A DNA stretch of 64,000 nucleotides from Pseudoalteromonas luteoviolacea (GCF_001750165.1 NZ_CP015411.1:3376001-3440000), one strand, 5' to 3'; positions 18,378 through 27,731 are shown, counted from the first letter of the stretch. Numbers and translations: made by a program. The notes: generated by a model not told the origin, from the sequence alone.

Positions 18378-19180
18378 GCCGTTACAGCAACTTATTTACA
18401 CGCCTAAATGACGCCAGAGAAGGTGCATTTGTGCCGTTTGTTACTTTAGGCGATCCGACAAAAGAAATCAGTATTGATATCGTAAAAAGCTTGATAGACG
18501 GCGGTGCTGATGCGCTAGAACTTGGGATCCCATTCTCAGATCCAATTGCAGATGGTCCGGTGATCCAAGCGGCAAATATCCGTGCACTTGAAAGTAAAAT
18601 CAATACACAAGACTGTTTTGATATCATTCGCGAGATCAGAGAGTACAATGCAGACATTCCTATCGGTCTACTTTTGTATTCCAACTTAATCTTTGCACAA
18701 GGTCTGGAAAACTTTTATCAACAGGCAAAAGATGCGGGAGTTGATTCTATCTTAGTCGCTGACGTGCCTCTACATGAATCAAAAATGTTCAGACAGGCTG
18801 CGCAACAAGCTGAAATTGAGCCCATCTTCATCGCAACGCCTAACGCCAGTGATGATACGCTGCGCCAATGTGCAAGCTATGGCCGCGGGTACACTTACTT
18901 GTTATCACGTTCAGGCGTAACGGGTACAGAAACTAAAGCGGAAATGCCAGCAGATACCATGATCAACAAACTGCACGAATATAATGCAGCTCCTACGTTA
19001 TTAGGTTTTGGTATCTCTGCACCGGAACACGTACAAGCAGCCATTAAGTCAGGCGCAGCAGGTGCAATTTCAGGTTCAGCCGTCGTGAAAATTATTGAAG
19101 ATAATTTGAATGAGCCAACACTGATGTGCGAGCGTTTGCGTGAGTTTGTTGCAACCATGAAGGCTGCAACCGCCAAGTAA
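18374..19180 (+). CDS. trpA: TrpA, tryptophan synthase alpha chain
   Basis: 268 residues. Catalytic Glu49 and Asp60 are at the same numbers as in E. coli (ALELGIPFSDPIADGP). Cleaves indole-3-glycerol phosphate and channels indole to TrpB. Last gene of the operon; its stop is six bases from the stop of the convergent HU gene, so the operon must end within that gene. Confidence 0.96.
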   Translation: MSRYSNLFTRLNDAREGAFVPFVTLGDPTKEISIDIVKSLIDGGADALELGIPFSDPIADGPVIQAANIRALESKINTQDCFDIIREIREYNADIPIGLLLYSNLIFAQGLENFYQQAKDAGVDSILVADVPLHESKMFRQAAQQAEIEPIFIATPNASDDTLRQCASYGRGYTYLLSRSGVTGTETKAEMPADTMINKLHEYNAAPTLLGFGISAPEHVQAAIKSGAAGAISGSAVVKIIEDNLNEPTLMCERLREFVATMKAATAK

Positions 19181-19186
19181 GCTTAC

Positions 19187-19462
19187 CTAATCAGCTAGGG
19201 CATCCTTAAATGCCTTAGCTGGTTTAAATAACACTTTATTTTGACCTTCTATGATAATTTCTTCCCCAGTTTTTGGGTTTCTTCCCGCCTTTGCAGGATG
19301 ATAGCTTAGCGTCAACGTGCCAAAACCAGATAATGCAACAGGATCGCCCTCTGACAATCGTTTTGTAATGGCATTTAAAATGCTGTCTAACGCTGCTTTT
19401 GAATCCTTTTTAGTCAGTTCGTTGCGCTCAGACATCGCTGAAACTAATTCACTCTTATTCAT
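19187..19462 (-). CDS. HU-family histone-like DNA-binding protein
   Basis: 91 residues, the normal HU length. Starts MNKSELVSAMSE and contains GFGTLTL and the DNA-wrapping beta arm with GRNPKTGEEI. Non-specific nucleoid protein; whether it corresponds to HupA, HupB or another copy cannot be told from the sequence alone. Convergent with trpA, divergent from yciB. Its last codons also encode the hairpin at 19193-19220. Confidence 0.93.
   Translation of the reverse strand: MNKSELVSAMSERNELTKKDSKAALDSILNAITKRLSEGDPVALSGFGTLTLSYHPAKAGRNPKTGEEIIIEGQNKVLFKPAKAFKDALAD
19193..19220 (+). terminator. Candidate trp operon end hairpin inside the HU gene
   Basis: Eleven-pair stem agctagggcat / atgccttagct (one G.T) with loop ccttaa, beginning 13 bases after the trpA stop and lying within the last codons of the convergent HU gene. 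No T tract follows, so it may protect the 3' end or slow polymerase rather than terminate by itself. Confidence 0.4.
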
Positions 19463-19584
19463 TGAGTTCTCAAATTATTTTTAAGGTGTGCGGAGGCTAG
19501 AAGTTTAGCAGCTAAAAGTCAATCTTGAACTTATTGTCATAACTTGATACAACGCAATAGAGGTATGGTAGCACGAGGTTTTAA

Positions 19585-20196
19585 ATGGCATTTATCGTTG
19601 AATATTTACCCCTTATCCTATTTTTTCTCGTCTATAAATTTATGGATATATTTTGGGCTACGGGTATCTTAATTGTCGCATCTTTAATACAAATGGCATG
19701 GCAATATTTTAAAGAGGGCGCAATCTCTCAACGGCATTGGATCTTCTTTGCCATCGCTTTATTGCTCGGCGGATTAACCATACTGTTCCAAGACGAACAG
19801 TTCATCATGTGGAAAGCCACTATCATATACGCTGCGCTGGCTATCACACTACTGGTGTCACACCATGTGTTAGGTAAAAACCTCACCCAAAAAGCTTTGC
19901 TCGGTGTCCTTAATAGTGCCATGAAGCAAATGCATCAAACTGATCAAAGCAACAATAAACAATCCAAACAGCAAAGAGCCGAAGATCTCCCAATCCCCGA
20001 TTCACTCTTTGTGCAGCTTAATCTCGCTTGGTCAGCACTCTTTTTCATCATTGCGATATTAAATTTAATCGTAGCGTATACTTTTTCGCTCGATTTTTGG
20101 GTCAACTTTAAGGTCTTTGGTTTGATGGCAATCACTTTTATCGCCGTCATGTTAACCATCGCTAAGGTATCTAAATACCTTCCAGAAGATGAATAA
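19585..20196 (+). CDS. yciB: YciB / IspZ-type inner-membrane septation protein
   Basis: 203-residue membrane protein with about five hydrophobic segments, starting MAFIVEYLPLILFFLVYKFMDIFWAT in YciB fashion (first 20 typical). E. coli YciB is 179 residues; the extra length is a hydrophilic Gln/Asn/Lys-rich loop around residues 115-145. YciB affects envelope synthesis and cell division and is linked to septum proteins in E. coli and Shigella. GAGG lies six bases before the ATG. yciB and yciI flank the trp region in many gammaproteobacteria. Confidence 0.88.
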   Translation: MAFIVEYLPLILFFLVYKFMDIFWATGILIVASLIQMAWQYFKEGAISQRHWIFFAIALLLGGLTILFQDEQFIMWKATIIYAALAITLLVSHHVLGKNLTQKALLGVLNSAMKQMHQTDQSNNKQSKQQRAEDLPIPDSLFVQLNLAWSALFFIIAILNLIVAYTFSLDFWVNFKVFGLMAITFIAVMLTIAKVSKYLPEDE

Positions 20197-20333
20197 GGAA
20201 AACGCTGTAATTCAGTCATCTGCCTATACAGTATCAAGCCATATGAAAGTGAAAATAACTCAGTAAAAGATCCAGCCAAAATGACACCCCTTGCTATATT
20301 TTAAGCAAGGCAGATTTTCAGTAGGGTGGCCCT

Positions 20334-20978
20334 TTGAACGCACATCAATATCGATGGTTTGAATTATTCTCTGTTTTTATTTTTCTTCCTTGTGTCGCTT
20401 ATTTATTTCGCGCAGAGCTAGCTAATTGGCTCTTTCCTGCACTAATTACACTGATGGTAGTGTGCACTTACTTACTCCTCGCTGACCCTCATTTTAAAAG
20501 GTTTAGGCTGACCAGCCTCGGACAGTTCTCAGCCATTAAAAAACGGTTGTTTTCAATGTTTTTTATTGGGGCACTTTTCTCTGGCATGCTTTACGGTTTA
20601 ATTAGTCAAGAGAGCTGGTTTTCATTGCCTATCAATTCAACATTGGACTGGTTAGTCCTGTTAGTCGCCTACCCTGTGTTGTCCGTATTGCCACAAGAGC
20701 TCATTTTTAGAAGCTACTTTTTTCACCGATATAAACGCATTTTACCGAGTAAGACTGTCAGAGTGGTACTTAGCGCCAGTGTGTTTGCATTGGCTCATTG
20801 TGTATACGATAACTGGATGGCCATCATTTTGTCGTTTTTAGGCGGCTTGTTGTTTTCATACACCTATGCACACAGCCGATCATTAGCTGTATGTGTCTTA
20901 GAGCACAGTTTATGGGGGCTTTGGATATTTACAATTGGGGCGGGAAAATACTTAGATACGGGTGTCACGTTCACATAA
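20334..20978 (+). CDS. CPBP-family (CAAX/Rce1-like) intramembrane protease homologue
   Basis: 214 residues, six or more membrane segments. Motif 1 reads PQELIFRSYFFHR, motif 2 FALAHCVYDN (F-x-x-x-H), and a further His in LEHSLWG. The usual first glutamate pair E-E-x-x-x-R is Q-E-L-I-F-R here. Family members are glutamate-type intramembrane proteases or immunity-type proteins. The start is TTG at 20334 with GGGTGG five bases upstream. Function in this organism is unknown; it lies 137 bases after yciB. Confidence 0.75.
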   Translation: MNAHQYRWFELFSVFIFLPCVAYLFRAELANWLFPALITLMVVCTYLLLADPHFKRFRLTSLGQFSAIKKRLFSMFFIGALFSGMLYGLISQESWFSLPINSTLDWLVLLVAYPVLSVLPQELIFRSYFFHRYKRILPSKTVRVVLSASVFALAHCVYDNWMAIILSFLGGLLFSYTYAHSRSLAVCVLEHSLWGLWIFTIGAGKYLDTGVTFT

Positions 20979-21006
20979 AAATGTGGGGCAAGCGCCCCAC
21001 ATTTTT
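20977..21006. terminator. Bidirectional terminator, CPBP gene / SNF transporter
   Basis: Stem aaaaatgtggggc / gccccacattttt with loop aagc, overlapping the CPBP stop codon and lying 10 bases from the transporter stop. A and T runs suit both directions. Confidence 0.88.
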
Positions 21007-21015
21007 ATTTATCAA

Positions 21016-22440
21016 TTAGAAACCAAACAAACTAACAGCAAAGTACTTGGTTGCAACTGTATTGACGAATATCACCAGCAAAATCACCGGAATAAACGTC
21101 GACAGCGAGAAGTTGACGTACTTCTCCATAAAGCTGCCTTTATAGCTTTCACAGCCCTGTGACAGTTCATCAGATAAGCTCGCCTTTCTCCAACGGTAAG
21201 TAACAAACAAACATAGTAACAAGCCGTTAAACGGTAAGATCGTGTCGTAGAATACATCAGAAACAATATCAAAAAAGCTCTTATCCACACCGCCATACTG
21301 GGTAAACTTCGTCAACCACTCAACCATGCCAAAAGACATTGTACACATCACAGTTAACACACCTGTCGATACAGCCAATACCGTCAATGACTTTTTACGG
21401 CTGAAACCTTTAGCTTCCATTAAGCTTGCTGTCGGTACTTCTACGATTGATACCAAAGAGGTGATCGCCGCGAAAAATACCAATAAGAAGAATATACCCG
21501 CAACAATCGATGCACCTGTATACCCGATATCGGCTTGCATCGTTAAGAATAGCTGAGGTAAATATACAAAAATCATGGAAACAGATGAATCTGATAACTC
21601 GTCAAGTTTAACGTCTGGGTTAAAGCTGAAAATAGCAGGTAGTACCATTAGGCCTGCAATAAATGCCACTAACGAATCAGTGACTGCTACCATTTTTGAG
21701 CTACCTACAATGTCTTCTTTCTTAGAAATGTAAGACGCATAAGTAATCAAAATACCCATACCGAGTGACAATGAGAAAAATGCTTGTGACAGCGCACCAT
21801 TTAAGACACTGGCATCCATTTTAGAAAAGTCAGGAACAATGTAATAACGTACACCAGCCATCGCATTATCGAGAGTCAACACATAAGCTACTAAACCGAT
21901 CAAGAGGACAAATAATGCTGGCATCATCAGCTTGGCAGCCTTTTCGATACCTTCTTTTACGCCACCGACTAAAATAAGATTCACCAAGATAGCGACACCG
22001 GCCATATAACCAAAAACACTATACTCGTTAATAAAAACACCAAAATTACTCGGGGTTGCTAGCTGGTCCAGGTTCCCCATGACAGTTTGCACCAGATAGC
22101 CAAAAATCCAAACAGTGATAACCATGTAAAAAACTGCAATCATAAATGGCGTTAATACAGCCAATGCTCCAGCAAACGACCACTTTTTATCACCCCCAGT
22201 TAAAGAATGATAAGCACCATACGGATCTTTTTGCGCTTTACGACCCAAGGCCATTTCAGCAATCATAACGGGTAGACAAATAAATATAACAAACAGCGCA
22301 TAAACGATTAAAAATGCACCGCCGCCATTTTTTGCAGCAGAAACTGGGAATCCAACTAGATTTCCGATCCCCACAGCGGACCCTGCCGCTGCCAAAATGA
22401 AACCCAGTCGAGAGCTAAATTGCTCGCGATTTGCACTCAT
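21016..22440 (-). CDS. Sodium-dependent transporter, SNF/NSS family
   Basis: 474 residues with 11-12 hydrophobic segments. The sodium/substrate motif of TM1 is clear: FILAAAGSAVGIGNLVGFP, followed by the glycine-rich GGGAFLIVY. Related to TnaT/LeuT-type symporters for amino acids or other small solutes. The substrate cannot be inferred; the trp operon 2 kb away is only suggestive of amino-acid transport. Single-gene unit. Confidence 0.9.
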   Translation of the reverse strand: MSANREQFSSRLGFILAAAGSAVGIGNLVGFPVSAAKNGGGAFLIVYALFVIFICLPVMIAEMALGRKAQKDPYGAYHSLTGGDKKWSFAGALAVLTPFMIAVFYMVITVWIFGYLVQTVMGNLDQLATPSNFGVFINEYSVFGYMAGVAILVNLILVGGVKEGIEKAAKLMMPALFVLLIGLVAYVLTLDNAMAGVRYYIVPDFSKMDASVLNGALSQAFFSLSLGMGILITYASYISKKEDIVGSSKMVAVTDSLVAFIAGLMVLPAIFSFNPDVKLDELSDSSVSMIFVYLPQLFLTMQADIGYTGASIVAGIFFLLVFFAAITSLVSIVEVPTASLMEAKGFSRKKSLTVLAVSTGVLTVMCTMSFGMVEWLTKFTQYGGVDKSFFDIVSDVFYDTILPFNGLLLCLFVTYRWRKASLSDELSQGCESYKGSFMEKYVNFSLSTFIPVILLVIFVNTVATKYFAVSLFGF

Positions 22441-22616
22441 TAAAACAACCTTATTATTATTTTTTCATGATAGTCGAAGGACTGTAACAGCCCTGCCCTG
22501 AGTATTTCAAGTATAAATAGGGATTCTCCTCAGATAACGTCATTTCATTTACATTTAGGGACAATCCAGTCTATGATACGAAACACAAAATTAATTACGC
22601 ATTATTTCTGACTATT

Positions 22617-22916
22617 ATGCTTTACATGATTTACTCAACGGATGTGGAAAACTCTCTAGAAAAACGTATGAAAGCAAGGCCTGCTCATTTAGCGCGCCTA
22701 AACGCGTTAAAAGAGGAAAATAGGCTGTTTGCAGCAGGTCCCCTGCCTGCGATCGATGATGAAAACCCAGGAGATGCTGGGTTTACCGGTTCATTAGTCA
22801 TCGCAGAGTTTTCTTCTTTAGAAGAAGCAAAAACATGGGCTGATGCCGACCCTTATATCGAAGCAGGCGTGTATGCGAATAGCGTAGTCAAACCATATAA
22901 GAAAGTACTACCTTAA
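22617..22916 (+). CDS. yciI: YciI-family protein
   Basis: 99 residues, nearly identical in layout to E. coli YciI (98 residues): MLYMIYSTD, SLEKRMKARPAHLARL, DPGxAGFTGS-like segment and the C-terminal WADADPYIEAGVY with the family His/Asp dyad partly visible. Small ferredoxin-like fold protein of uncertain enzymatic role. No clear Shine-Dalgarno before the ATG. Confidence 0.93.
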   Translation: MLYMIYSTDVENSLEKRMKARPAHLARLNALKEENRLFAAGPLPAIDDENPGDAGFTGSLVIAEFSSLEEAKTWADADPYIEAGVYANSVVKPYKKVLP

Positions 22917-22994
22917 CAAAGTTCAGCACGGGTTAAGTCAAGTGAGCTTAACCTGCTGCACAAGATGTTAAGCAACCCTAACGTGGAGCTTAGA

Positions 22995-23243
22995 ATGCAG
23001 TTGCCTTTATGTTTTGCTATTTTAGCGCTTGTTTCTGCCCTGACTATAAATCAGGCGCATGCGACTGGGCAAAACACGATAAGTAAAAAAGAAGCAGTAC
23101 AATTAGCAACCACCAAACAACCTGGGAAAACACTTAAGATTTCCCTCGAAGGTGATTACTTTGTTGTACGTATTTTACAGAGCGACGGCAGGATAGTTGA
23201 TATAAAAGTCCACAAAATAACGGGTGAAGTGAAGAAGGACTGA
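22995..23243 (+). CDS. Exported PepSY-domain protein
   Basis: 82 residues from the ATG at 22995 (GGAG six bases upstream). Signal peptide of about 22 residues (LPLCFAILALVSALT) then a single PepSY-like unit: SKKEAVQLATTKQPGK, GDYFVVRILQSDGRIVDIKV. PepSY proteins often sit in front of PhoP/PhoQ-like pairs and are thought to modulate proteases or sensing. Two bases separate it from the response regulator, so one operon. Confidence 0.82.
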   Translation: MQLPLCFAILALVSALTINQAHATGQNTISKKEAVQLATTKQPGKTLKISLEGDYFVVRILQSDGRIVDIKVHKITGEVKKD

Positions 23244-23245
23244 CG

Positions 23246-23920
23246 ATGCGAATTTTAGTAATTGAAGATGATGTACAACTGGCTGAAAACCTAAGAAATG
23301 TACTAGAAAAAGAAAAATACAGCGTTGACCTGTGTCATGATGGCGAAAACGGCCTTTTTCATTTGACAGAGTATCCGCTTGATTTAGCTGTTGTCGATTT
23401 AGGCTTGCCCAAATTAGACGGGGTAGAATTAATTAAACGTGCTCGTGCGCAAGATATCAAAATCCCAATTTTGATATTAACTGCCCGTGACCGTTGGCAA
23501 GAAAAAGTAGAAGGCTTAGATGCAGGTGCTGATGACTATCTCACCAAGCCATTCCATGTTGAAGAGTTAATCGCGCGTTGTAATGCCCTGATCAGAAGAA
23601 GTGCTGGTCAAGCTAACCCTGAAATCAGCATTGGTCCAATCACATTACATACACGTTCTCAGCAAGTGTTCGTTAATGAAAGAGAACTCTCACTGACCGC
23701 TTACGAGTACAAAGTGCTTGAATACTTAATGGTCAATCCTCACAAAGTAATTTCTAAATCAGAGCTTACAGAGCATATCTATGATCAAGACTTTGACTTA
23801 GACTCTAACGTCATTGAAGTATTTGTTTTACGGTTACGTAAAAAACTAGACCCAGATGGTTCATTGAACCCAGTGGAAACCTTACGTGGTAGAGGCTATA
23901 GGTTCAAAACTCAGTGGTAA
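23246..23920 (+). CDS. OmpR/PhoP-family response regulator
   Basis: 224 residues. Receiver domain with Asp8/Asp9, phosphoacceptor Asp51 (VVDLGLPKLDG), Thr79 and Lys101 (DYLTKPF), then an OmpR-type winged helix with SLTAYEYKVLEYL and LRGRGYRF. Closest in style to PhoP/QseB. Overlaps the kinase gene by 7 bases. Confidence 0.92.
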   Translation: MRILVIEDDVQLAENLRNVLEKEKYSVDLCHDGENGLFHLTEYPLDLAVVDLGLPKLDGVELIKRARAQDIKIPILILTARDRWQEKVEGLDAGADDYLTKPFHVEELIARCNALIRRSAGQANPEISIGPITLHTRSQQVFVNERELSLTAYEYKVLEYLMVNPHKVISKSELTEHIYDQDFDLDSNVIEVFVLRLRKKLDPDGSLNPVETLRGRGYRFKTQW

Positions 23921-25257
23921 GTAGTGCACAAGTATCTCTTAAAATAAGACAAGGGTTTATCCTTGTCTTTGTTTTAATCGTCGCGTTGCCCGCATTGTTT
24001 TTCTCTATTGGGCGCGCTTATTATGCCACCTTAATTGATGCCACTGAAAAAACCCTTGAAGCACATCTTTACTCATTAATTTCGGAAGTGGAGTTTTTAT
24101 CTGATGGTATTTCAATGCCAAGGACAATCCTCGCACCAGAATTAAATCGTCTAAACTCGGATACCTATGCGTTAGTCTATCAAGAAAATACGCTTGTTTG
24201 GTACTCCGAATCCGCGGTAAATCTCACTGTCACACCTGATGTATCTCAGACACAAGCTGGCGCGTCTGAATTTAAGAAAGTCCGGTACAATGGAGAGGAT
24301 TACCGACAGCTGAGCTTAACCGTGATTTTGGGGAATGCAGACCAATCCCAACAGGCAAAGTTCATATTATTAAAGAAAAACTCAGCGCTGCTTGCACTGA
24401 TGTCGGAGTTTAGAAACACCCTCGTCAACTGGATGTTGATTATGGGTGTAGTGATTGCTGCATTGATGGCAATCGGGTTCGTATGGAATGCTCGCCCACT
24501 TCAAAGGCTAGATAAAGAGATAAAAGAAATCGAAGCCGGTGAGCGGGAGAAGATATCAGGTTTATACCCTGTAGAACTCACGACAATAAAAGCCGACCTC
24601 AACCTACTGCTAGACTCGCAAAAGCGACAAAAAGAGCGCTATCGTGCCTCTTTAAGTGATCTTGCACATGCTTTGAAAACACCATTAGCGGTACTGAAAT
24701 CGAGTCCTCTCGCCGCCGATTCGGAAGCACAAGAGCAGTTAGATCGCATCAACGCAATGATCGAACACCAGCTTAAACGAGCTGCGACTGGCGGCTCTGA
24801 TACCTGGAAAAAGCAAACAAAAGTAAAACCTGTACTTGATTCTATCCTCAATGCAATGGGTAAGGTCTACCTAGACAAAAGAATAGACTTCTCGGCTCAT
24901 TGCGATCAAAACGCCGCATTTCTTGGTGATAAAACCGATTTGATGGAAATTTTGGGTAATATCATCGATAATGCATGTAAAGCATGTGTGCATAAAGTTG
25001 ATATCACTGTTAAAACGGACACCGTAAAAGGGATTATATTCATAATAAGTGATGATGGCCCAGGGATCCCTGAAAACAAACGAGAAGAACTTTTACAACG
25101 TGGCTCTAGGTTAGACACCTATGAAGCGGGGCACGGTGTTGGTATGGCAATTGTTTCTGATCTGGTTGCTTCCTATCATGGCAAAATCATTATTGAGTAT
25201 AGTGAGCTTGGCGGTGCCCAATTTACAATAGAGTTTAGCGATGACCAAAACCATTAA
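23914..25257 (+). CDS. PhoQ-like sensor histidine kinase
   Basis: 447 residues, GTG start at 23914 inside the regulator gene. TM1 at about 14-37, a periplasmic sensor region of about 130 residues, TM2 at 171-190, HAMP, then the dimerisation helix SLSDLAHALKTPLAVL with phosphorylatable His252. The ATPase domain has the N box NIIDNACKAC, G1 SDDGPGIP and G2 GHGVGMAI. The short acidic-poor sensor gives no clue to the ligand. Overlaps the next gene by 17 bases. Confidence 0.9.
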   Translation: MVSSAQVSLKIRQGFILVFVLIVALPALFFSIGRAYYATLIDATEKTLEAHLYSLISEVEFLSDGISMPRTILAPELNRLNSDTYALVYQENTLVWYSESAVNLTVTPDVSQTQAGASEFKKVRYNGEDYRQLSLTVILGNADQSQQAKFILLKKNSALLALMSEFRNTLVNWMLIMGVVIAALMAIGFVWNARPLQRLDKEIKEIEAGEREKISGLYPVELTTIKADLNLLLDSQKRQKERYRASLSDLAHALKTPLAVLKSSPLAADSEAQEQLDRINAMIEHQLKRAATGGSDTWKKQTKVKPVLDSILNAMGKVYLDKRIDFSAHCDQNAAFLGDKTDLMEILGNIIDNACKACVHKVDITVKTDTVKGIIFIISDDGPGIPENKREELLQRGSRLDTYEAGHGVGMAIVSDLVASYHGKIIIEYSELGGAQFTIEFSDDQNH

Positions 25258-25654
25258 TTTCTTTCTATTTATTGCCGTTGCATTCAGTTTTGAGGTGTTT
25301 TCTCGCACTGAAGCATTGACAGATTGCAGTCATCTGGAGTCTGACCACCCTCAAAAAGCCAAAAAATACCTGATGTGCTTAGATGGCAACATAGAGCAGC
25401 TAGAGCGCAATCGTCAGACTTGGATCACTAAATTAATCATGGACACCGAGGAACTTGAGAAAAATACCGGTAATACTCAATTAATGCCTATTATTCAGCG
25501 CGGTATGCTCAATCAAAGCCGATATATGGATGACGCCTGTAAGTGGAGATATTTAAAAGAGTTGCCAAACTCGACGCGAGCAGCCAAAGTATTCAAGCGC
25601 TGTAAAATTTCCTTTTTACAGCAGCACATCAAAGAGCTTCAAACTAATTTTTAG
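25241..25654 (+). CDS. Small exported protein of unknown function, co-transcribed with the sensor kinase
   Basis: 137 residues with an N-terminal hydrophobic signal (INFFLFIAVAFSFEVF) and four cysteines (residues 29, 46, 99, 118), two of which are in the pattern C-x16-C. The rest is charged and helical. It vaguely recalls LprI/DUF1311-type lysozyme-inhibitor-like proteins but I would not name it so. Overlap with the kinase suggests a periplasmic partner of that system. Its 3' end overlaps the convergent AI-2E gene by 11 bases. Confidence 0.65.
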   Translation: MTKTINFFLFIAVAFSFEVFSRTEALTDCSHLESDHPQKAKKYLMCLDGNIEQLERNRQTWITKLIMDTEELEKNTGNTQLMPIIQRGMLNQSRYMDDACKWRYLKELPNSTRAAKVFKRCKISFLQQHIKELQTNF

Positions 25655-26675
25655 CCTCTTCATAACTCCCTAGCATGGTCGCTAACCAGCGACCATCTTC
25701 GCTATTTTCTAGGCCAATTTTTACCACCATCGTCAAGGGGACGGACAACAACATACCTACCGTACCGAGTAACCAGCCCCAAAATATTAAAGATACAAAC
25801 ACAACCAAAGTGGAGAGCCCAACGCCTTTGCCCATGTATTTTGGCTCAATAATATTACCCATGATGGTATTGATAGATAAATATCCTGCCGCAACCAAAC
25901 CACTCACGACCGGACCGTGTGTTACTAAGGCTAACAAAACGGGAGGCACAGCAGCGATTATTGAACCGATATTTGGGATATAATTGAGTAAGAAAGCCAA
26001 TACTCCCCATAGTACAAAATAATCTACATCAAGCAACCACAATAAAAAGCACGCTAATACACCTGTAGCCAAAGAAACTAACGTTTTAATAGCCAAGTAA
26101 CTATTGATTGAATTTAAAAAGCGATCAATTTGTTGCATCTTCATTTGTGGATCGTCCAATGCAATATGTACTTTTTTACTGAGCATCGGCGCCTCAAATA
26201 ACATAAATACGACCGTTAGCAAAATTAAGAAGATATTGGCCATGACTCCTCCAAACCCTGCCAGCATATTAGTAGCCACATCAATCATTTTTCCTGGGTC
26301 AAATAAAGAAATGAGCTGTTGCTTATCGATCAATATGTTGTAATTCGCAGCGGTATCAACCAACCAAATAAATTTACTTTGAAGTGCTTCTCTGTAACTT
26401 GGTAACTGCTGAGAAAAGTCATTTAGAGACTGACCAACCAAGCCCGCCAAACTCATTCCTAATAACGCCACCAGTGCGATTATAATCACAATAGCAGCCC
26501 CTTTTGGAATACGATAACTGGCGAAAAACTTGAGTAAGGGATTGCAAATAATCGCAATAAATGCAGCTAAAATAAACGGCACTAAAATGTCATTCGCAAG
26601 TTTTACACCTGCCAATACAATGAATAATGAGGCCAATACAACTAAGCTCTTGTTTATGCCGGTCAATGATGACAC
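25644..26675 (-). CDS. AI-2E-family transporter (PerM/TqsA type)
   Basis: 343 residues with seven to eight hydrophobic segments in the PF01594 arrangement: N-terminal paired helices, a long amphipathic middle (residues 65-140) and the signature LNYIPNIGSIIAAVPPVLLAL followed by LSTLVVFVSLIFWGWLLG. Members export autoinducer-2, Na+ or other solutes; the substrate here is unknown. Divergent from the yfcH-like gene. Confidence 0.88.
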   Translation of the reverse strand: MSSLTGINKSLVVLASLFIVLAGVKLANDILVPFILAAFIAIICNPLLKFFASYRIPKGAAIVIIIALVALLGMSLAGLVGQSLNDFSQQLPSYREALQSKFIWLVDTAANYNILIDKQQLISLFDPGKMIDVATNMLAGFGGVMANIFLILLTVVFMLFEAPMLSKKVHIALDDPQMKMQQIDRFLNSINSYLAIKTLVSLATGVLACFLLWLLDVDYFVLWGVLAFLLNYIPNIGSIIAAVPPVLLALVTHGPVVSGLVAAGYLSINTIMGNIIEPKYMGKGVGLSTLVVFVSLIFWGWLLGTVGMLLSVPLTMVVKIGLENSEDGRWLATMLGSYEEAKN

Positions 26676-26823
26676 TGTTGATCCTTATGCGAGGTCGCAA
26701 CGTTGAAGGTAAAGTTAACACATAACTTTTACATGTATCTGCTACTATTGTAATTGAATTTAAATTCAAAGCACTAGGGCTAATTAAAAAACATACATAA
26801 ACCAAATCATAATTGAGCGTGGA

Positions 26824-27720
26824 ATGAATATATTGATCACGGGTGGAACCGGACTAATTGGGCAGGAACTTTGTAAGTTTTTAATCAACAAATACAACTT
26901 GGTCGTGTTGACTAGGAATGAGTTAAAAGCAAGACAGCTAATTGGGCAAAACTCACGCTTTGTCGCCTGTCTATCAGAAGTGGACTTCAATGATATTGAC
27001 ATCATCATTAACCTTGCAGGAGAGCCCATCGCTGACAAAAGATGGAGTGACAAACAAAAGCAAGCAATCATCGACAGTCGAGTAGGTATTACACAGCAAA
27101 TCTCTGACTATGTGAATGCCGCAGAAACTCCTCCCCATACATTCATCTCCGGTAGTGCCATTGGATTTTATGGCAGACAAAATGCGGATGTTTTAGTCGA
27201 TGAAACATTCGACAAGCCCTATGACGAATTTAGCCATCAATTATGTCGTGACTGGGAGCAGGCTGCTTTATCGAGCCAGAGTGAAAAGACCAGAGTCTGT
27301 TTACTGCGAACTGGCGTTGTTTTGTCTCGTCGCGGCGGTGCACTCAAGAAAATGTTACCTGCATTTTCGTGGGGTATGGGTGGACCGATGGGGTCGGGAG
27401 AGCAAATTATGTCTTGGATACATATCGACGACATGATCCAACTTATTTTATTCCTTATCCGCCATACTGAGCTTCATGGTGCATTCAATGCCACGGCTCC
27501 TCAGCCTGTATCAAATAAAGAGTTTACAAATTGTCTTGCAAACGTCCTAAATCGTCCAGCATTTTTCTGGCTTCCTGAGCGTTTTTTAAAGTGGGCGTTT
27601 GGGGAAATGTCTGATATTTTACTTTATGGCCAAAAAGTAATCCCTAAAAAAGCCCTCGATGCAAATTACAGATTCCGCTACCAATCATTAGAAGAAGCAT
27701 TAAAGCAAATAATGCACTAA
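26824..27720 (+). CDS. YfcH-like NAD(P)-dependent epimerase (TIGR01777 family)
   Basis: 298 residues: nucleotide-binding GGTGLIGQEL at 7-16, VDFNDIDIIINLAGEPIADKRW, SGSAIGFYG, and a C-terminal DUF1731-like end (FLKWAFGEMSDILLYGQKVIPKKAL). Atypical extended SDR of uncertain substrate. Stands alone with its own terminator. Confidence 0.9.
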   Translation: MNILITGGTGLIGQELCKFLINKYNLVVLTRNELKARQLIGQNSRFVACLSEVDFNDIDIIINLAGEPIADKRWSDKQKQAIIDSRVGITQQISDYVNAAETPPHTFISGSAIGFYGRQNADVLVDETFDKPYDEFSHQLCRDWEQAALSSQSEKTRVCLLRTGVVLSRRGGALKKMLPAFSWGMGGPMGSGEQIMSWIHIDDMIQLILFLIRHTELHGAFNATAPQPVSNKEFTNCLANVLNRPAFFWLPERFLKWAFGEMSDILLYGQKVIPKKALDANYRFRYQSLEEALKQIMH

Positions 27721-27731
27721 CAAAACGGCAT

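Noticed and set aside
27200..27436. 78-codon ORF inside the yfcH-like gene
   Set aside because: Out-of-frame shadow of a clear coding region.
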